This document shows, piece after piece, positions 1 to 8,516 of a stretch of DNA of 64,000 nt. Position numbers and translations under genes: made by a program. A model generated the notes under the pieces. The model ran no database searches, was not told where the DNA came from, and saw only the letters and a list, made by a program, of their open reading frames with translations. How positions within the stretch are numbered: position 1 is the first letter of the stretch; each line of letters begins with the position of its first letter. The stretch spans positions 1-64,000 of the forward strand of contig NZ_JAEUAW010000004.1 in the NCBI RefSeq assembly GCF_019511665.1. The letters are read 5' to 3'. This stretch comes from Microbacterium jejuense. GTDB taxonomy: Bacteria; Actinomycetota; Actinomycetes; Actinomycetales; Microbacteriaceae.

Positions 1-9
1 GGGTGGGGC

Positions 10-612
10 ATGCTGGGGGACATGGTCATCGACGGGATCGACGTGCCGGAGGACGGCGCGGTCCCCGTCGATCATGTCGCGGAGCTGCTGGAACGCGTCG
101 CCGGGGGCGACCAGACCGCCTTCGCGCGGCTGTACGACCTGCTCGCGCCGCGGGTCTTCGGCCTGATCCTGCGGGTCCTCGTCAACCGCGCGCAGAGCGA
201 GGAGGTGCTGCAGGAGGTGTTCCTGGAGGTGTGGCAATCCGCTTCGCGGTTCGCTCCGAACAGAGGGCAGGGACGATCCTGGGTGCTGACGATCGCCCAC
301 CGCAAAGCAGTCGATCGGGTGCGGTCGTCGCAGGCGAGCGCCGACCGGGATGTGCGCGCCGGGTTCCGAGATCTCGAGGTGCCGTTCGACGGCGTCGCGG
401 AGCAGGTCGAGCTGAGTGTCGAGGGGAGCCGGGTGACGGCGGCGCTGTCGGCGCTGCCGGACGCCCAGCGGGAGGCGCTGACCCTCGCGTACTACGGCGG
501 TTACAGTCAGAGCGAGATCGCGGCGCTCGTGGGGGCACCGCTCGGCACGGTCAAGACGAGGATGCGAGACGGGCTGACGCGCCTGAGAGCAGAGATGGGG
601 GTGAACGCGTGA
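10..612 (+). CDS. sigK: ECF sigma factor, SigK family
   Basis: A 200-residue extracytoplasmic-function sigma factor that directs RNA polymerase to a small regulon. Region 2 spans about residues 36-105 (AFARLYDLLAPRVFGLI onward). Region 4 with its helix-turn-helix spans about 140-195 (YSQSEIAALVGAPLGTVKTR). The stop overlaps the start of the next gene as TGATG, so it is translationally coupled to an RskA-type anti-sigma factor, which supports the SigK assignment. The start is uncertain: ATG at 10 and ATG at 22 both have G-rich stretches too close upstream to be clear ribosome sites. The promoter lies outside the window. Confidence 0.9.
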   Translation: MLGDMVIDGIDVPEDGAVPVDHVAELLERVAGGDQTAFARLYDLLAPRVFGLILRVLVNRAQSEEVLQEVFLEVWQSASRFAPNRGQGRSWVLTIAHRKAVDRVRSSQASADRDVRAGFRDLEVPFDGVAEQVELSVEGSRVTAALSALPDAQREALTLAYYGGYSQSEIAALVGAPLGTVKTRMRDGLTRLRAEMGVNA

Positions 613-1388
613 TGGACGAGCAGGAGTTCGCTCAGCTGGCGGCCGGCGCCGCGCTTCGCGCGCTGTCGCCCGCCGACCTCGAGGCGTTCGAGGCCGCGCG
701 TCGTGAGCACCCCGAATGGGAGCAGCTGGTGGAGGCGGATGCGGCCACGGCTGCGGCGCTCGCCGACGCCGTGCCTGGGGTAGTACCCCCGCCGGCCGTC
801 CGTGCGGAGCTGCTGTCACGCCTGACATCGACTCCTCAGGCCCAGGAGGGGTCCGGCACATCGGCGCCGTCTCCGCGCGCCCCCGCTGCGGGCTCGGAGC
901 CTCCCGTCGCCCCGGTGCGGCGTGCGCCGCGGCGCTGGACGCGCGGGATCCTCGCGCTGGCGGCATCCGTCGCTCTTTTCGTCGCGCTGGGCGTCGGCGC
1001 CGCGCTGATCAGCGACTACGTCAATCGCCCGCCCGCCGTCGTCGCGCTGCAGCAGATCGAGGAGGCACCCGACGCCCGCTCGGCGACGGGCGAGATCGCG
1101 GACGGGGGCAGTGCGACAGCCCACTGGTCGGAGTCCGTCGGCAAGGCCGTCGTCGTGACGGAGGGGCTCCCTCGGATCGCCGAGGACGAGACCTTCGAGC
1201 TGTGGCTCGTCCGTGACGGCGAACCCCTCCCGGCCGGGACGTTCGAACCGGCGTCCGGCACGACGGCCGCCCTCCTGAACGGCGCGATGGAGCCCGGCGA
1301 CGTGATCGCGGTCACCGTCGAGCCACAGGGCGGTTCGCCGACGGGGGAGCCGTCATCGGACCCGATCCTGGCGATTCCGACGGCGTGA
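612..1388 (+). CDS. rskA: Anti-sigma-K factor, RskA-type
   Basis: A 258-residue single-pass membrane anti-sigma factor. The N-terminal part (about 1-75) is the cytoplasmic sigma-binding region, followed by a Pro/Ala linker. One membrane helix lies at about 112-134 (ILALAASVALFVALGVGAAL), and the RskA C-terminal domain outside the cell follows (about 145-258, with LWLVRDGEPLPAGTFEP). It starts inside the sigK stop codon (TGATG), so the two are made together. In the known system, regulated proteolysis of RskA releases SigK. No CxxC zinc motif is visible in the N-terminus, which fits RskA proteins rather than classical ZAS anti-sigmas. Confidence 0.9.
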   Translation: MDEQEFAQLAAGAALRALSPADLEAFEAARREHPEWEQLVEADAATAAALADAVPGVVPPPAVRAELLSRLTSTPQAQEGSGTSAPSPRAPAAGSEPPVAPVRRAPRRWTRGILALAASVALFVALGVGAALISDYVNRPPAVVALQQIEEAPDARSATGEIADGGSATAHWSESVGKAVVVTEGLPRIAEDETFELWLVRDGEPLPAGTFEPASGTTAALLNGAMEPGDVIAVTVEPQGGSPTGEPSSDPILAIPTA

Positions 1389-1399
1389 GCGGGCGGCGG

Positions 1400-2833
1400 T
1401 CAGCCGCGTCCCTTGCCGTTGCCGTTGTTGTTGCCGGGGCCGCTGTTGCCGTTGCCGTTGCCGTTGTTGTTGCCGGGGCCGCTGTTGCTTCCGCCGTTGT
1501 CGCCGGTGGTGTCGGCAGGCGGGGGCACCTGCTCGGCAGGCGCGTCCTCGGCGGGCGCGTTCGCCGGCTCCTCCTCGGCGGGCGCGTCCTCGGTCGGCAT
1601 CGGCGTGACCTCCTGGGCAGGCGAGGTCGGCACCGGCTCGGGGATCACGGCCCAGTTGTTCGCCAGCCCGAGCGTCCCGACGGCCAGACCGACGGCGAGC
1701 AGCGCCGCGAGCACCACGCCGATCACCAGAGCACGGCGCGAGGGTCTGCGCGCGTCGTCCGGGACGACTGGGGCACCCACGACGGTCGATCCGGACTCGG
1801 GCTCGGATTCGGGCTTCGGGGAGTCTCCAGGCCCGATGACGGCGACGCGGGCGTCGCGGCGGAGCGCTCCGGATCCGTCGGGAGGTGGGGCGGGAGCCAC
1901 CTGGGGGAAGATCTGCGTCGGGCCCGTGGAGGGCACGGCGAAGGGTGCGGTCGACGGGTCCGCCTTCTCGCGGGCGAGCGCGTTCTCCATCGCCGCCAGG
2001 CGCGAGGCCGCCTGCACGACCTCGAGCGCCGTCGGGCGGTCATCGGGCCGCATCGCCGTCATCCCGCGCAGCAACCCCTGCCAGGACGGGTGCAGCGACG
2101 CCGGGATCTCGGGTGCCGCCGAGAGCCGCGCCATCACGGTGCCGATACCCTCCAGGTCGCCGAACGGACGTTCTCCCGTCAGCGCCTCGATCAGCAGCAG
2201 GCCGAAGGCGTAGATGTCGGCAGCCGGCGCCGGCGCGACGCCGCGCGCCTGCTCCGGGGCCACGTACGCCATCGTGCCGACGATGACCCCCGGGGTCGTC
2301 ACGCGCGCGGAGTCCGTCAGATACGCGATGCCGAAGTCGCCCAGCTTCGCGCGCCATTCCCACCCCGGGCGAGGGGATGCCGCCAGCAGCACGTTCGACG
2401 GCTTGATGTCGCGGTGGACCACTCCGTGGTCGTGCGCGACGTGCAGCCCCTCGGCGATGTCGATGGCGATGGATGCGACGACCCGCGGATCGACCGGTCC
2501 GCGGTCGATCAGGTCCCGCAGCGTGATGCCCTTGACGTGCTCCATCACCAGGTAGCTCACGGCGCCCTGGCCGATGCGGGCGTCGAACACCGTGACGAGG
2601 GCATGATGGCTGAGCGATGCGAGCAGCGTCGTCTCCGACAAGGCGCGCTCGATCGAGTCGATGCCGTCGGTGGGTTCGCGGAACACCTTCACCGCGACCG
2701 AGCGGTGCAGATGCATGTCGTCGGCGCGGTACACCCTCGCCATGCCGCCTTCGCCGATCCGCTCCCGCAGCAGATACCGGTCGTCGAGCAGCTCACCGGT
2801 CGACAGGTCCGCCGACTCGCGCAAGTCCGTCAT
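1400..2833 (-). CDS. Membrane Ser/Thr protein kinase (PknB/Hanks type)
   Basis: A 477-residue Hanks-type kinase. Seen in order: glycine loop GEGGMA at 27-32, Lys49 in VAVKVF, catalytic HRD at 140-142 (VVHRDIKPSNVLL), DFG at 166-168 and APE near 192-194. A linker and one membrane helix follow (about 368-391), then a Pro/Glu/Ala-rich outer segment. The tail is a Gly/Asn repeat in which NSGPGNNNGNG occurs twice. No PASTA domains are present, so the outer part is not a PknB muropeptide sensor. The start at 2833 is chosen because the kinase fold begins shortly after MTDLRES; a longer reading adds 80 residues of shadow sequence. It is divergent from the RskA-like gene at 2989. Its ligand is unknown. 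Confidence 0.9.
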   Translation of the reverse strand: MTDLRESADLSTGELLDDRYLLRERIGEGGMARVYRADDMHLHRSVAVKVFREPTDGIDSIERALSETTLLASLSHHALVTVFDARIGQGAVSYLVMEHVKGITLRDLIDRGPVDPRVVASIAIDIAEGLHVAHDHGVVHRDIKPSNVLLAASPRPGWEWRAKLGDFGIAYLTDSARVTTPGVIVGTMAYVAPEQARGVAPAPAADIYAFGLLLIEALTGERPFGDLEGIGTVMARLSAAPEIPASLHPSWQGLLRGMTAMRPDDRPTALEVVQAASRLAAMENALAREKADPSTAPFAVPSTGPTQIFPQVAPAPPPDGSGALRRDARVAVIGPGDSPKPESEPESGSTVVGAPVVPDDARRPSRRALVIGVVLAALLAVGLAVGTLGLANNWAVIPEPVPTSPAQEVTPMPTEDAPAEEEPANAPAEDAPAEQVPPPADTTGDNGGSNSGPGNNNGNGNGNSGPGNNNGNGKGRG

Positions 2834-2988
2834 GATCCTCCCCGCCCAGGCGAGAGCGGGGTTCGCCTGAACCCCTCCACCGTAGGTCCGAGGGGTCGTA
2901 CGGTCAGGGGCCTTGACGTGAGCCGCGACGTGAGGCATGCGGGGCGACCTCCCAGGCTGCGACGAGCGGTGTACGGCATGCTGGAAGC

Positions 2989-3606
2989 ATGACGGGGGAC
3001 GACGCGCGAGAGAGGGATGCCGCAGCTCAGGGCGCCGCCCCGCAGCTGCCGCCGCTTCCCGATGTGCCGGCATCCGAGGCGGCTGCCGCCGCTCCCGCGC
3101 CCGGCCCTGGGCCGACCACCGACACCATCACCGTCCAGGCGCAGAGCCGCCGCAACTGGAACCGTGTGATCGGCGGGTTCGCGGCATCCCTCGTCGTCCT
3201 CACCGGGGTCGGGTTCGCGGTCGCGACCATCAACGAGCGCTTCCACCTCTCGCCGGAGGCGGCCGCTCTCGCACAGGTTGACGACGCGGCAGACGCCGCC
3301 TCCGCGACGGTCAAGGTCGTCGGCGGCGGCATCGCGACTGCGCGATGGTCGGCGGATGCCGGACTGCTCGTCCTGACCACGCAGCGGCTCCCCGAGCTCG
3401 ATGACGCGCAGACGCTCGCCGCGTGGATCGTGCGCGACGGCGACCCCGTCGAAGCCGGCACGTTCGGCGTCGACGCCGCAGGCTCGGCCACCCTCGTGGT
3501 CGTCGACTGGAAGCCGGCGGAGGCGCTCATCGTGACGGTGGAGCGGGCCGACGACATGGCTGACCGGCCTCTCGGCGACACGGTCGCAAGCATCCCGACG
3601 CAGTGA
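2989..3606 (+). CDS. Orphan RskA-like (anti-sigma C-domain) membrane protein
   Basis: A 205-residue protein with an Ala/Pro-rich cytoplasmic N-terminus (about 1-55), one membrane helix (about 59-80) and an RskA-type outer domain (about 95-205). WIVRDGDPVEAGTFGVDAAG and the ending SIPTQ align with WLVRDGEPLPAGTFEPASG and IPTA of the RskA at 612-1388. Unlike that protein it has no recognisable sigma-binding N-terminal segment, and no sigma factor gene is beside it. It is divergent from the kinase at 2833 and is followed by an AraC-type gene. The homology is clear; the function is not. It could be a decoy sensor, a kinase partner or a relic of a sigK/rskA duplication. Confidence 0.75.
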   Translation: MTGDDARERDAAAQGAAPQLPPLPDVPASEAAAAAPAPGPGPTTDTITVQAQSRRNWNRVIGGFAASLVVLTGVGFAVATINERFHLSPEAAALAQVDDAADAASATVKVVGGGIATARWSADAGLLVLTTQRLPELDDAQTLAAWIVRDGDPVEAGTFGVDAAGSATLVVVDWKPAEALIVTVERADDMADRPLGDTVASIPTQ

Positions 3607-3620
3607 CGCTTCGGTAGCCT

Positions 3621-4052
3621 GTGGGGGTGGCATCCGCCCCGCAGAAGACCGCACCCGCGCAGACGACGCAGACGCTCGCGCACCTGCGTCGCGCCCGCGA
3701 CCTCATGGACCGCGACTACGCGGAACCGCTCGACGTGCCCACCATGGCCGCGAAGGCGCTGATGTCGCCCGCTCACTTCTCTCGCGAGTTCAAGGCCGCC
3801 TACGGCGAGACGCCGTACGCCTACCTCATGACCCGCCGCATCGAGCGCGCGATGGCGCTGCTGCGCGACGGCGCGTCGGTGACCGACGCGTGCACGGCGG
3901 TCGGCGCGACGTCGCTCGGGTCGTTCAGCTCGACCTTCACCGAGATCGTGGGCGAGACGCCGTCGTCGTACAGGGCGCGCCCGCACGACGCGGCCGAGGC
4001 CATGCCGCTGTGCGTGGCGAAGATCCTCACGCGTCCGACGCGCTACGTCTGA
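3621..4052 (+). CDS. AraC-family DNA-binding protein
   Basis: A 143-residue protein made almost entirely of the AraC/XylS double helix-turn-helix (about 22-125). The conserved stretches are LDVPTMAAKALMSPAHFSRE and FKAAYGETPYAYL, then SLGSFSSTFTEIVGETPSSY. There is no separate ligand-binding domain. GTG codons at 3621 and 3627 are both possible starts. It lies 53 bp before a VOC-domain gene on the same strand. AraC-type DNA-binding proteins paired with glyoxalase-like proteins are common in actinobacteria, so it probably regulates or senses together with that neighbour. The effector is unknown. Confidence 0.85.
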   Translation: MGVASAPQKTAPAQTTQTLAHLRRARDLMDRDYAEPLDVPTMAAKALMSPAHFSREFKAAYGETPYAYLMTRRIERAMALLRDGASVTDACTAVGATSLGSFSSTFTEIVGETPSSYRARPHDAAEAMPLCVAKILTRPTRYV

Positions 4053-4104
4053 ACCGAGCAGGATCGGAGAAGCGCGCGTCTGCCCGTGTCCGTAGCGTGG
4101 CAGC

Positions 4105-4512
4105 ATGACGAACATCGCACTGGCATACAGCCCCATCACCGTCGACGACGTCGACGCCGCCATCCCGTTCTACCGCGACGGCCTCGGCCTCGAGGTCGTC
4201 AACGACGTCGCCTACGACGGCCACCGCTGGGTCAGCTTCGGATTCCCCGGGCAGCCCGGACTGTCGCTCGTCGTGTCGGACCCCACGGCCGGGCGCTCGC
4301 CCGAGGACGGCGACGCCCTGCAGCGACTCGTGGTCAAAGGATCGGGTCCTGGACCCTACGTGTTCACCACCACCGACCTCGACGCCACGTTCGAGAAGCT
4401 GCGCGCATTCGGCGCCGAGGTGCTGCAGGAGCCGAAGGAGCAGGGCTGGGGACCGCGCGACGCCGCGTTCCGCGACCCGGCGGGCAACCACATCCGCATC
4501 AACCAGGTCTGA
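4105..4512 (+). CDS. VOC-family (glyoxalase-like) protein
   Basis: A 135-residue vicinal oxygen chelate protein with two beta-alpha-beta-beta-beta units, beginning ALAYSPITVDDVDAAIPFYR and ending AFRDPAGNHIRINQV, the typical C-terminal strand of the fold. These proteins may be metal-dependent lyases, dioxygenases or antibiotic-binding proteins, and sequence alone does not say which. Candidate ligands are the conserved acidic residues in FTTTDLDATFEKL and the Asp/Asn/His of DPAGNHIRI. It follows the AraC-type gene at 3621 and probably shares its transcript. Confidence 0.85.
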   Translation: MTNIALAYSPITVDDVDAAIPFYRDGLGLEVVNDVAYDGHRWVSFGFPGQPGLSLVVSDPTAGRSPEDGDALQRLVVKGSGPGPYVFTTTDLDATFEKLRAFGAEVLQEPKEQGWGPRDAAFRDPAGNHIRINQV

Positions 4513-4611
4513 TCGGGCACGCACATGTGCCTGCCGTGGATCGCCGCGATGCAGGGCGCGGACGCGCCGGAGCCCGAGCGGGTGCTCGTGGCGGCGGGTA
4601 GCCTGGACGGG

Positions 4612-5250
4612 ATGAGCGATTCGTCCCGTGAGTTCCACAAACCCGTCCGCCGGCCCGCAGAACTCTTCGACCGGACGTTCTCTGCCGAGGACCCGGCCGA
4701 GGTCTCGCGCGTCGCCCACACCACCGCCCACGCTCTGCTGGCGCGCGTGCGCGCCGACCCCGACGCGGGGACCATCGACCGCCTCGTGGCGTTCACCGAC
4801 GAGCACGGCATCGACGACCTCGCCGAGCTGTGGTCGCGCTCGCCGTCGCGGAGCCTCCCGGGCGCGCTGTGGCGGCTCTACCTCGTGCAGCTCATGATCC
4901 ACGACGACCCGCGCACGGCCGCGCTCCTCTACGAGCGCGGCCGTGCCGAACTCGCCTCGGCCGACGACGTCGTGGCGGGCGCTCCGTCGCCTGCCGGCCC
5001 CGAGGAGCTCGTCGCCCTCGTCGACACCATCCTGCGCGGCCTGTTCGAGGGCGACTTCGCCGTCGCGCTCGACCGCGCCGCCGCGTTCTGCCGCGTGCAG
5101 GCGTCGGGCGCCACGCACGTCGCCGACGACTACGAGAACACCGAGCCCGAGCGCGCATCCGCGTTCACGACGCGCGCCCTGCGCCTGTCGGACTACGCCT
5201 CGGACCTCTCGGCGTGCGCCGCCCTGTGGCGCCGCGACGCCCTGACCTGA
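4612..5250 (+). CDS. Conserved hypothetical protein, 212 aa
   Basis: A 212-residue soluble, helix-rich, acidic protein with no signal peptide or membrane helix. I do not recognise a domain. The core contains HTTAHALLARVRADPDAG, LARLYLVQLMIHD-like helical segments and repeated alanine-rich stretches, suggesting an all-alpha fold. ATG 4612 is chosen over the longer reading from 4525 because GGACGGG lies just upstream and codon use is normal from there. It is on the same strand as the AraC/VOC pair but 99 bp downstream and is probably separately expressed. The reading frame has strong G/C third-position bias, which supports real coding. Confidence 0.7.
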   Translation: MSDSSREFHKPVRRPAELFDRTFSAEDPAEVSRVAHTTAHALLARVRADPDAGTIDRLVAFTDEHGIDDLAELWSRSPSRSLPGALWRLYLVQLMIHDDPRTAALLYERGRAELASADDVVAGAPSPAGPEELVALVDTILRGLFEGDFAVALDRAAAFCRVQASGATHVADDYENTEPERASAFTTRALRLSDYASDLSACAALWRRDALT

Positions 5251-5566
5251 GGCGTCGGTCCCCGCGTCGTCCAGGACTGCGGGAGCCCGGTGCTGGGAGC
5301 CCGGGGTGCTGGGAGCCCGGGGTGCTGGAAGCCTCCGGTTCTGCGGCACGGCCCGCGGCTGACCGCAGAATCGGATCCGCGCAAGCGGTGGCTCCGCATG
5401 ACTCGCCGGGTCGACGGCATCCCGACCCGGCGTGTCGCGCGTGAGCTCCGCCTGAGCGGATCCGAGGATGCAGCGTCCTTCCTCCCCAGGCATCGCCGTT
5501 GATGACTTGTGCACGGATTGCGGCAACGGAGCCGGGAAGGGATGCCGGCGGCCGCAGTCTGAACCC
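5251..5566. repeat. Intergenic repeat tract: short tandem repeat plus left copy of a ~100-bp direct repeat
   Basis: There is no gene here. At 5281-5328 the unit GGGAGCCCGGGGTGCT occurs about three times in tandem with small length differences. At 5364-5467 lies the left copy of an element that recurs at 6448-6550. Both share CGCAGAATCGGATCCGCG at the start, GGCGTGTCGCGC about 65 bp in and GAGCGGATCCG about 85 bp in. The two copies flank the DUF559 gene in the same orientation. Confidence 0.75.
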
Positions 5567-6397
5567 ATGTGCAGTGTCGACCAACCCGCCGTCGTGGCGT
5601 TCCGTGAGCTGATCGCAGGGGGCAGTACCGCCCGTGCGGTGAAGCAGGAGGTGGCGTCGGGATCACTGCGCGTGCTCCGCCGTGGTGTGTACGCCCGGGT
5701 CGGAGCGTGCGCCGCCGTCGCCGGCGCGGGCGCGCACGGCGGCGCACTGGCGTGCGTTTCGGCTGCGGCGCACCTCGGGCTCTGGGTGCTCGAGCACGAG
5801 GAATCGGTGCACGTGTGGGTGCGGGCGCACGGGCGTTCCTACCCGCATCTCGACTGCCACTGCACTCCGCACTGGGATGACGGCACCAGCGCGGATGCCT
5901 TCGGGATGCCGAGTGTTCCGCGGATTCTGCGGCAGATCCTCCTGTGCCGTGGCCTCGAGGAGTTCTTCGTGACTCTGGAGTCGGCACGCCGCAAGAGCGT
6001 CATCGACGCGGCCGGGCTGACGTGGCTGCGCCAGGCCGTCGGCCCGGCGGCACGTGACGCCATCGACTTCTCGCGCGATGATGCCGACAGCGGCCTGGAG
6101 TCGCTCTTCCGGTGGCGGCTCCGACCGCACGGGCTGTCGGTGCGCACGCAGGTCAGGGTCACGTCGGTCGGCCGAGTCGACTTCATCATCGGCGATCTTC
6201 TGATCGTCGAGGTCGATGGCGTGCCGAACCACGACGACGAGTCGCATCGCCACAAGGACCTGGTCCGCGACGCGAACGCAGCAGCGTGGGGATACGTCAC
6301 GCTGCGGTTCGACTACCCTCTCGTCGTCCACGACTGGGAGACGGTCGAGATGGCCGTCCTCGCCTATATCGACCGGGGCTTGCACGTCGCTCGGTGA
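5567..6397 (+). CDS. DUF559 (Vsr-like PD-(D/E)XK) protein with AbiEi-like N-terminus
   Basis: A 276-residue protein. The C-terminal third (about 175-276) fits the DUF559 endonuclease-like fold. Candidate catalytic residues are Glu178, Asp205 in GRVDFIIGD and Glu215/Asp217 in LLIVEVDGVPNH, followed by His222 and the RD at 234-235. The N-terminal part (about 10-75) resembles the winged-helix region of AbiEi-type antitoxins (GSTARAVKQEV, LRRGVY). ATG 5567 starts this recognisable region, although no strong ribosome site is visible. It stands alone between two direct repeats. Its substrate is unknown. It may be a solitary nuclease-like protein common in actinobacteria, not a proven defence gene. 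Confidence 0.8.
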   Translation: MCSVDQPAVVAFRELIAGGSTARAVKQEVASGSLRVLRRGVYARVGACAAVAGAGAHGGALACVSAAAHLGLWVLEHEESVHVWVRAHGRSYPHLDCHCTPHWDDGTSADAFGMPSVPRILRQILLCRGLEEFFVTLESARRKSVIDAAGLTWLRQAVGPAARDAIDFSRDDADSGLESLFRWRLRPHGLSVRTQVRVTSVGRVDFIIGDLLIVEVDGVPNHDDESHRHKDLVRDANAAAWGYVTLRFDYPLVVHDWETVEMAVLAYIDRGLHVAR

Positions 6398-6820
6398 TCG
6401 CGACCTTCGCCGACGCGACTGGGGACCCGTCGGGAACTCACCCCGATCGCAGAATCGGATCCGCGTGAGCGGACGTCCCTCCCGAAACGCCGGGCTGAGG
6501 CATCCACACACGGCGTGTCGCGCTGACGGTCCGCAGGAGCGGATCCGCGTGAAGCGATCGAGCTGCGAGACCGGGCGCCCCGAGCCGCGCCCGGAACTCC
6601 CGGTGCGAAAGCGGTCGGGCCGCAGAACGCTGCGGTGCCTGTTCGCTTCGCGTGAGCGGCGCACTCGGCACCCGGGCATGAAAGTGCCGGGCCGCAGAAC
6701 GCCTCTCGGCGCAAGGCCGCTCGCAGCGGCAGAAGATGGAGCCCGGGGTTACTGCGGCCCGGCCGATCCAGTGTAACCGAGTCCGGGGGCCTGGCATTCC
6801 CGACGGCTTAGGCTCGGGGC
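6398..6820. repeat. Intergenic repeat mosaic: right ~100-bp repeat copy and GGGCCGCAGAACGC pair
   Basis: A 423-bp stretch with no supportable gene. The right copy of the flanking element lies at 6448-6550. GGGCCGCAGAACGC occurs at 6617-6630 and 6689-6702, and related fragments such as CGGCAGAAGATGG and TTACTGCGGCCC follow. Composition and local inverted symmetry suggest dispersed intergenic repeats rather than coding sequence. The promoter of the aminotransferase gene at 6821 must lie near the right end, but I cannot pick a convincing -35/-10 pair. Confidence 0.65.
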
Positions 6821-7708
6821 ATGGCATTGCGTTTCGCGCTCGTGATCGAGCCCGTCGGACCCGAGGATGAGGGGCCGGACTTCGCCGGAACCTTCCGCAC
6901 GATCGATCCCTCGGCGCCGGCGCTGAGTGTCGGCGAGCTCAGCACGCAGCGCGGCGACGGGATCTTCGAGTCGATCGGCGTCGTCGACGGGCACCCCCAG
7001 GAGACGCAGGCGCACCTGGAGCGGCTCGCTCACTCGGCCGGCATCTGCGACCTCCCGGCGCCGAACCTGGAGCAGTGGCGGCAGGCGGTGACCATCGCCG
7101 CGACCCATGCGCCGCAGCAGGGGGAGGGTGTCATCAAGCTCATCCTCAGCCGCGGCGTCGAGCACGGTCCCGCCCCGACCGCGTGGGTCACGGTCGCCGC
7201 CGCGGCCGACAACACGAGCGCCCGAGAGCGCGGCGTGCGGGTCGTGACGCTCGACCGCGGCTACGGGATCGACACGCCCGCCACGGCGCCGTGGCTCCTG
7301 CTCGGTGCCAAGACCCTCTCGTACGCAGTCAACATGGCCGCCCTTCGCGAAGCGCGGCGTCGAGGGGCCGACGACGCCGTCTTCGTGACGTCGGACGGCT
7401 TCGTGCTCGAAGCTCCAACGGCGTCGCTCATCGCCCGCATCGACGGCCGCTTCGTGACACCGGCCCCGAACGGCGGCATCCTCCACGGCACGACGCAGCT
7501 GAGCCTGTTCGCGCACCTCGAGTCCGAGGGCTTCGAGACCGGCTACGCCACGCTGCCGACGCGATCCCTCAGAGAAGCGGATGCCGCATGGCTGGTGTCG
7601 AGCGTGCGCCTGGCGGCCCCGATCACGGCGATCGACGACTTCGAGCTCGCGGTCGACGCCGGGCTGACGGCATCCTTCAATCGATACCTGCTGAGCCCGC
7701 GCGACTGA
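6821..7708 (+). CDS. pabC: Aminodeoxychorismate lyase (class IV aminotransferase)
   Basis: A 295-residue PLP enzyme of fold type IV. The predicted role is to convert 4-amino-4-deoxychorismate to p-aminobenzoate and pyruvate for folate synthesis. The PLP lysine is Lys164 in LLLGAKTLSYAVN. The early RGDGIFESIGVVDG segment and the later DDAVFVTSDGFVLEAPTASL are typical of the family. The PabC call rests on overall resemblance; a branched-chain or D-amino-acid aminotransferase is possible because no pabA/pabB is beside it. It is convergent with pstB, separated by 10 bp. Confidence 0.8.
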   Translation: MALRFALVIEPVGPEDEGPDFAGTFRTIDPSAPALSVGELSTQRGDGIFESIGVVDGHPQETQAHLERLAHSAGICDLPAPNLEQWRQAVTIAATHAPQQGEGVIKLILSRGVEHGPAPTAWVTVAAAADNTSARERGVRVVTLDRGYGIDTPATAPWLLLGAKTLSYAVNMAALREARRRGADDAVFVTSDGFVLEAPTASLIARIDGRFVTPAPNGGILHGTTQLSLFAHLESEGFETGYATLPTRSLREADAAWLVSSVRLAAPITAIDDFELAVDAGLTASFNRYLLSPRD

Positions 7709-7718
7709 CCGCGCGCGA

Positions 7719-8498
7719 TCACCCGAAGCGGCCGGAGACGTAGTCCTCGGTCGCCTGCACGGACGGCGTCGTGAAGATCGTGGACGTGTCGTCGTACTCG
7801 ATGAGGTTGCCGGGCTTGCCCGTGCCGGCGATGTTGAAGAACGCGGTCTTGTCGCTCACGCGCGACGCCTGCTGCATGTTGTGGGTCACGATGACGACGG
7901 TGTAGTCGTTCTTCAGTTCGCCGATGAGCTCTTCGATCGCGTACGTCGAGATCGGGTCGAGCGCCGAGCACGGCTCGTCCATCAGGATCACCTCGGGCGA
8001 CACCGCGATGGCGCGGGCGATGCACAGACGCTGCTGCTGGCCGCCCGACAGACCGGCGCCGGGCTTGTCGAGGCGGTCCTTGACCTCGTTCCAGAGGTTC
8101 GCGCCCCGCAGCGACTGCTCGACGAGGGCATCGGCGTCGGACTTGGAGATGCGCTTGTTGTTCAGTCGCACACCGGCCAGCACGTTCTCTTTGATCGACA
8201 TCGTGGGGAACGGGTTCGGGCGCTGGAACACCATTCCCACCTGCCGGCGCACGAGCACGGGGTCGATGTTCGCGCCGTACAGGTCGGTGCCGTCGATGAG
8301 GACCTGGCCCTCGACGCGGCCGCCGGGGATGACCTCGTGCATGCGGTTGAGGGTGCGCAGGAACGTGGACTTGCCGCAGCCGGAAGGGCCGATGAACGCG
8401 GTGACGCTGCGCGGCTCGACGTAGAGCGAGACGCCCTCGACGGCGAGGAAGTCGCCGTAGTAGACGTTCAGGTCGTTGACTTCGATGCTTTTGGACAC
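7719..8498 (-). CDS. pstB: Phosphate ABC transporter ATP-binding protein PstB
   Basis: A 259-residue ATPase driving high-affinity phosphate uptake at the inner face of the membrane. Walker A is GPSGCGKST at about 37-45, the signature is LSGGQQQR, and Walker B is [13 protein letters not shown], with the PstB-type SALDPIST following. It is the last gene of pstS-pstC-pstA-pstB on the minus strand, 18 bp after pstA. Expression should follow the PHO box upstream of pstS. Confidence 0.97.
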   Translation of the reverse strand: MSKSIEVNDLNVYYGDFLAVEGVSLYVEPRSVTAFIGPSGCGKSTFLRTLNRMHEVIPGGRVEGQVLIDGTDLYGANIDPVLVRRQVGMVFQRPNPFPTMSIKENVLAGVRLNNKRISKSDADALVEQSLRGANLWNEVKDRLDKPGAGLSGGQQQRLCIARAIAVSPEVILMDEPCSALDPISTYAIEELIGELKNDYTVVIVTHNMQQASRVSDKTAFFNIAGTGKPGNLIEYDDTSTIFTTPSVQATEDYVSGRFG

Positions 8499-8516
8499 CT
8501 GGGGTGGCCTTTCGGG

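Noticed and set aside
1413..1490. Possible CRISPR-like tandem repeat
   Set aside because: It is an in-frame Gly/Asn coding repeat of the kinase, without spacers.
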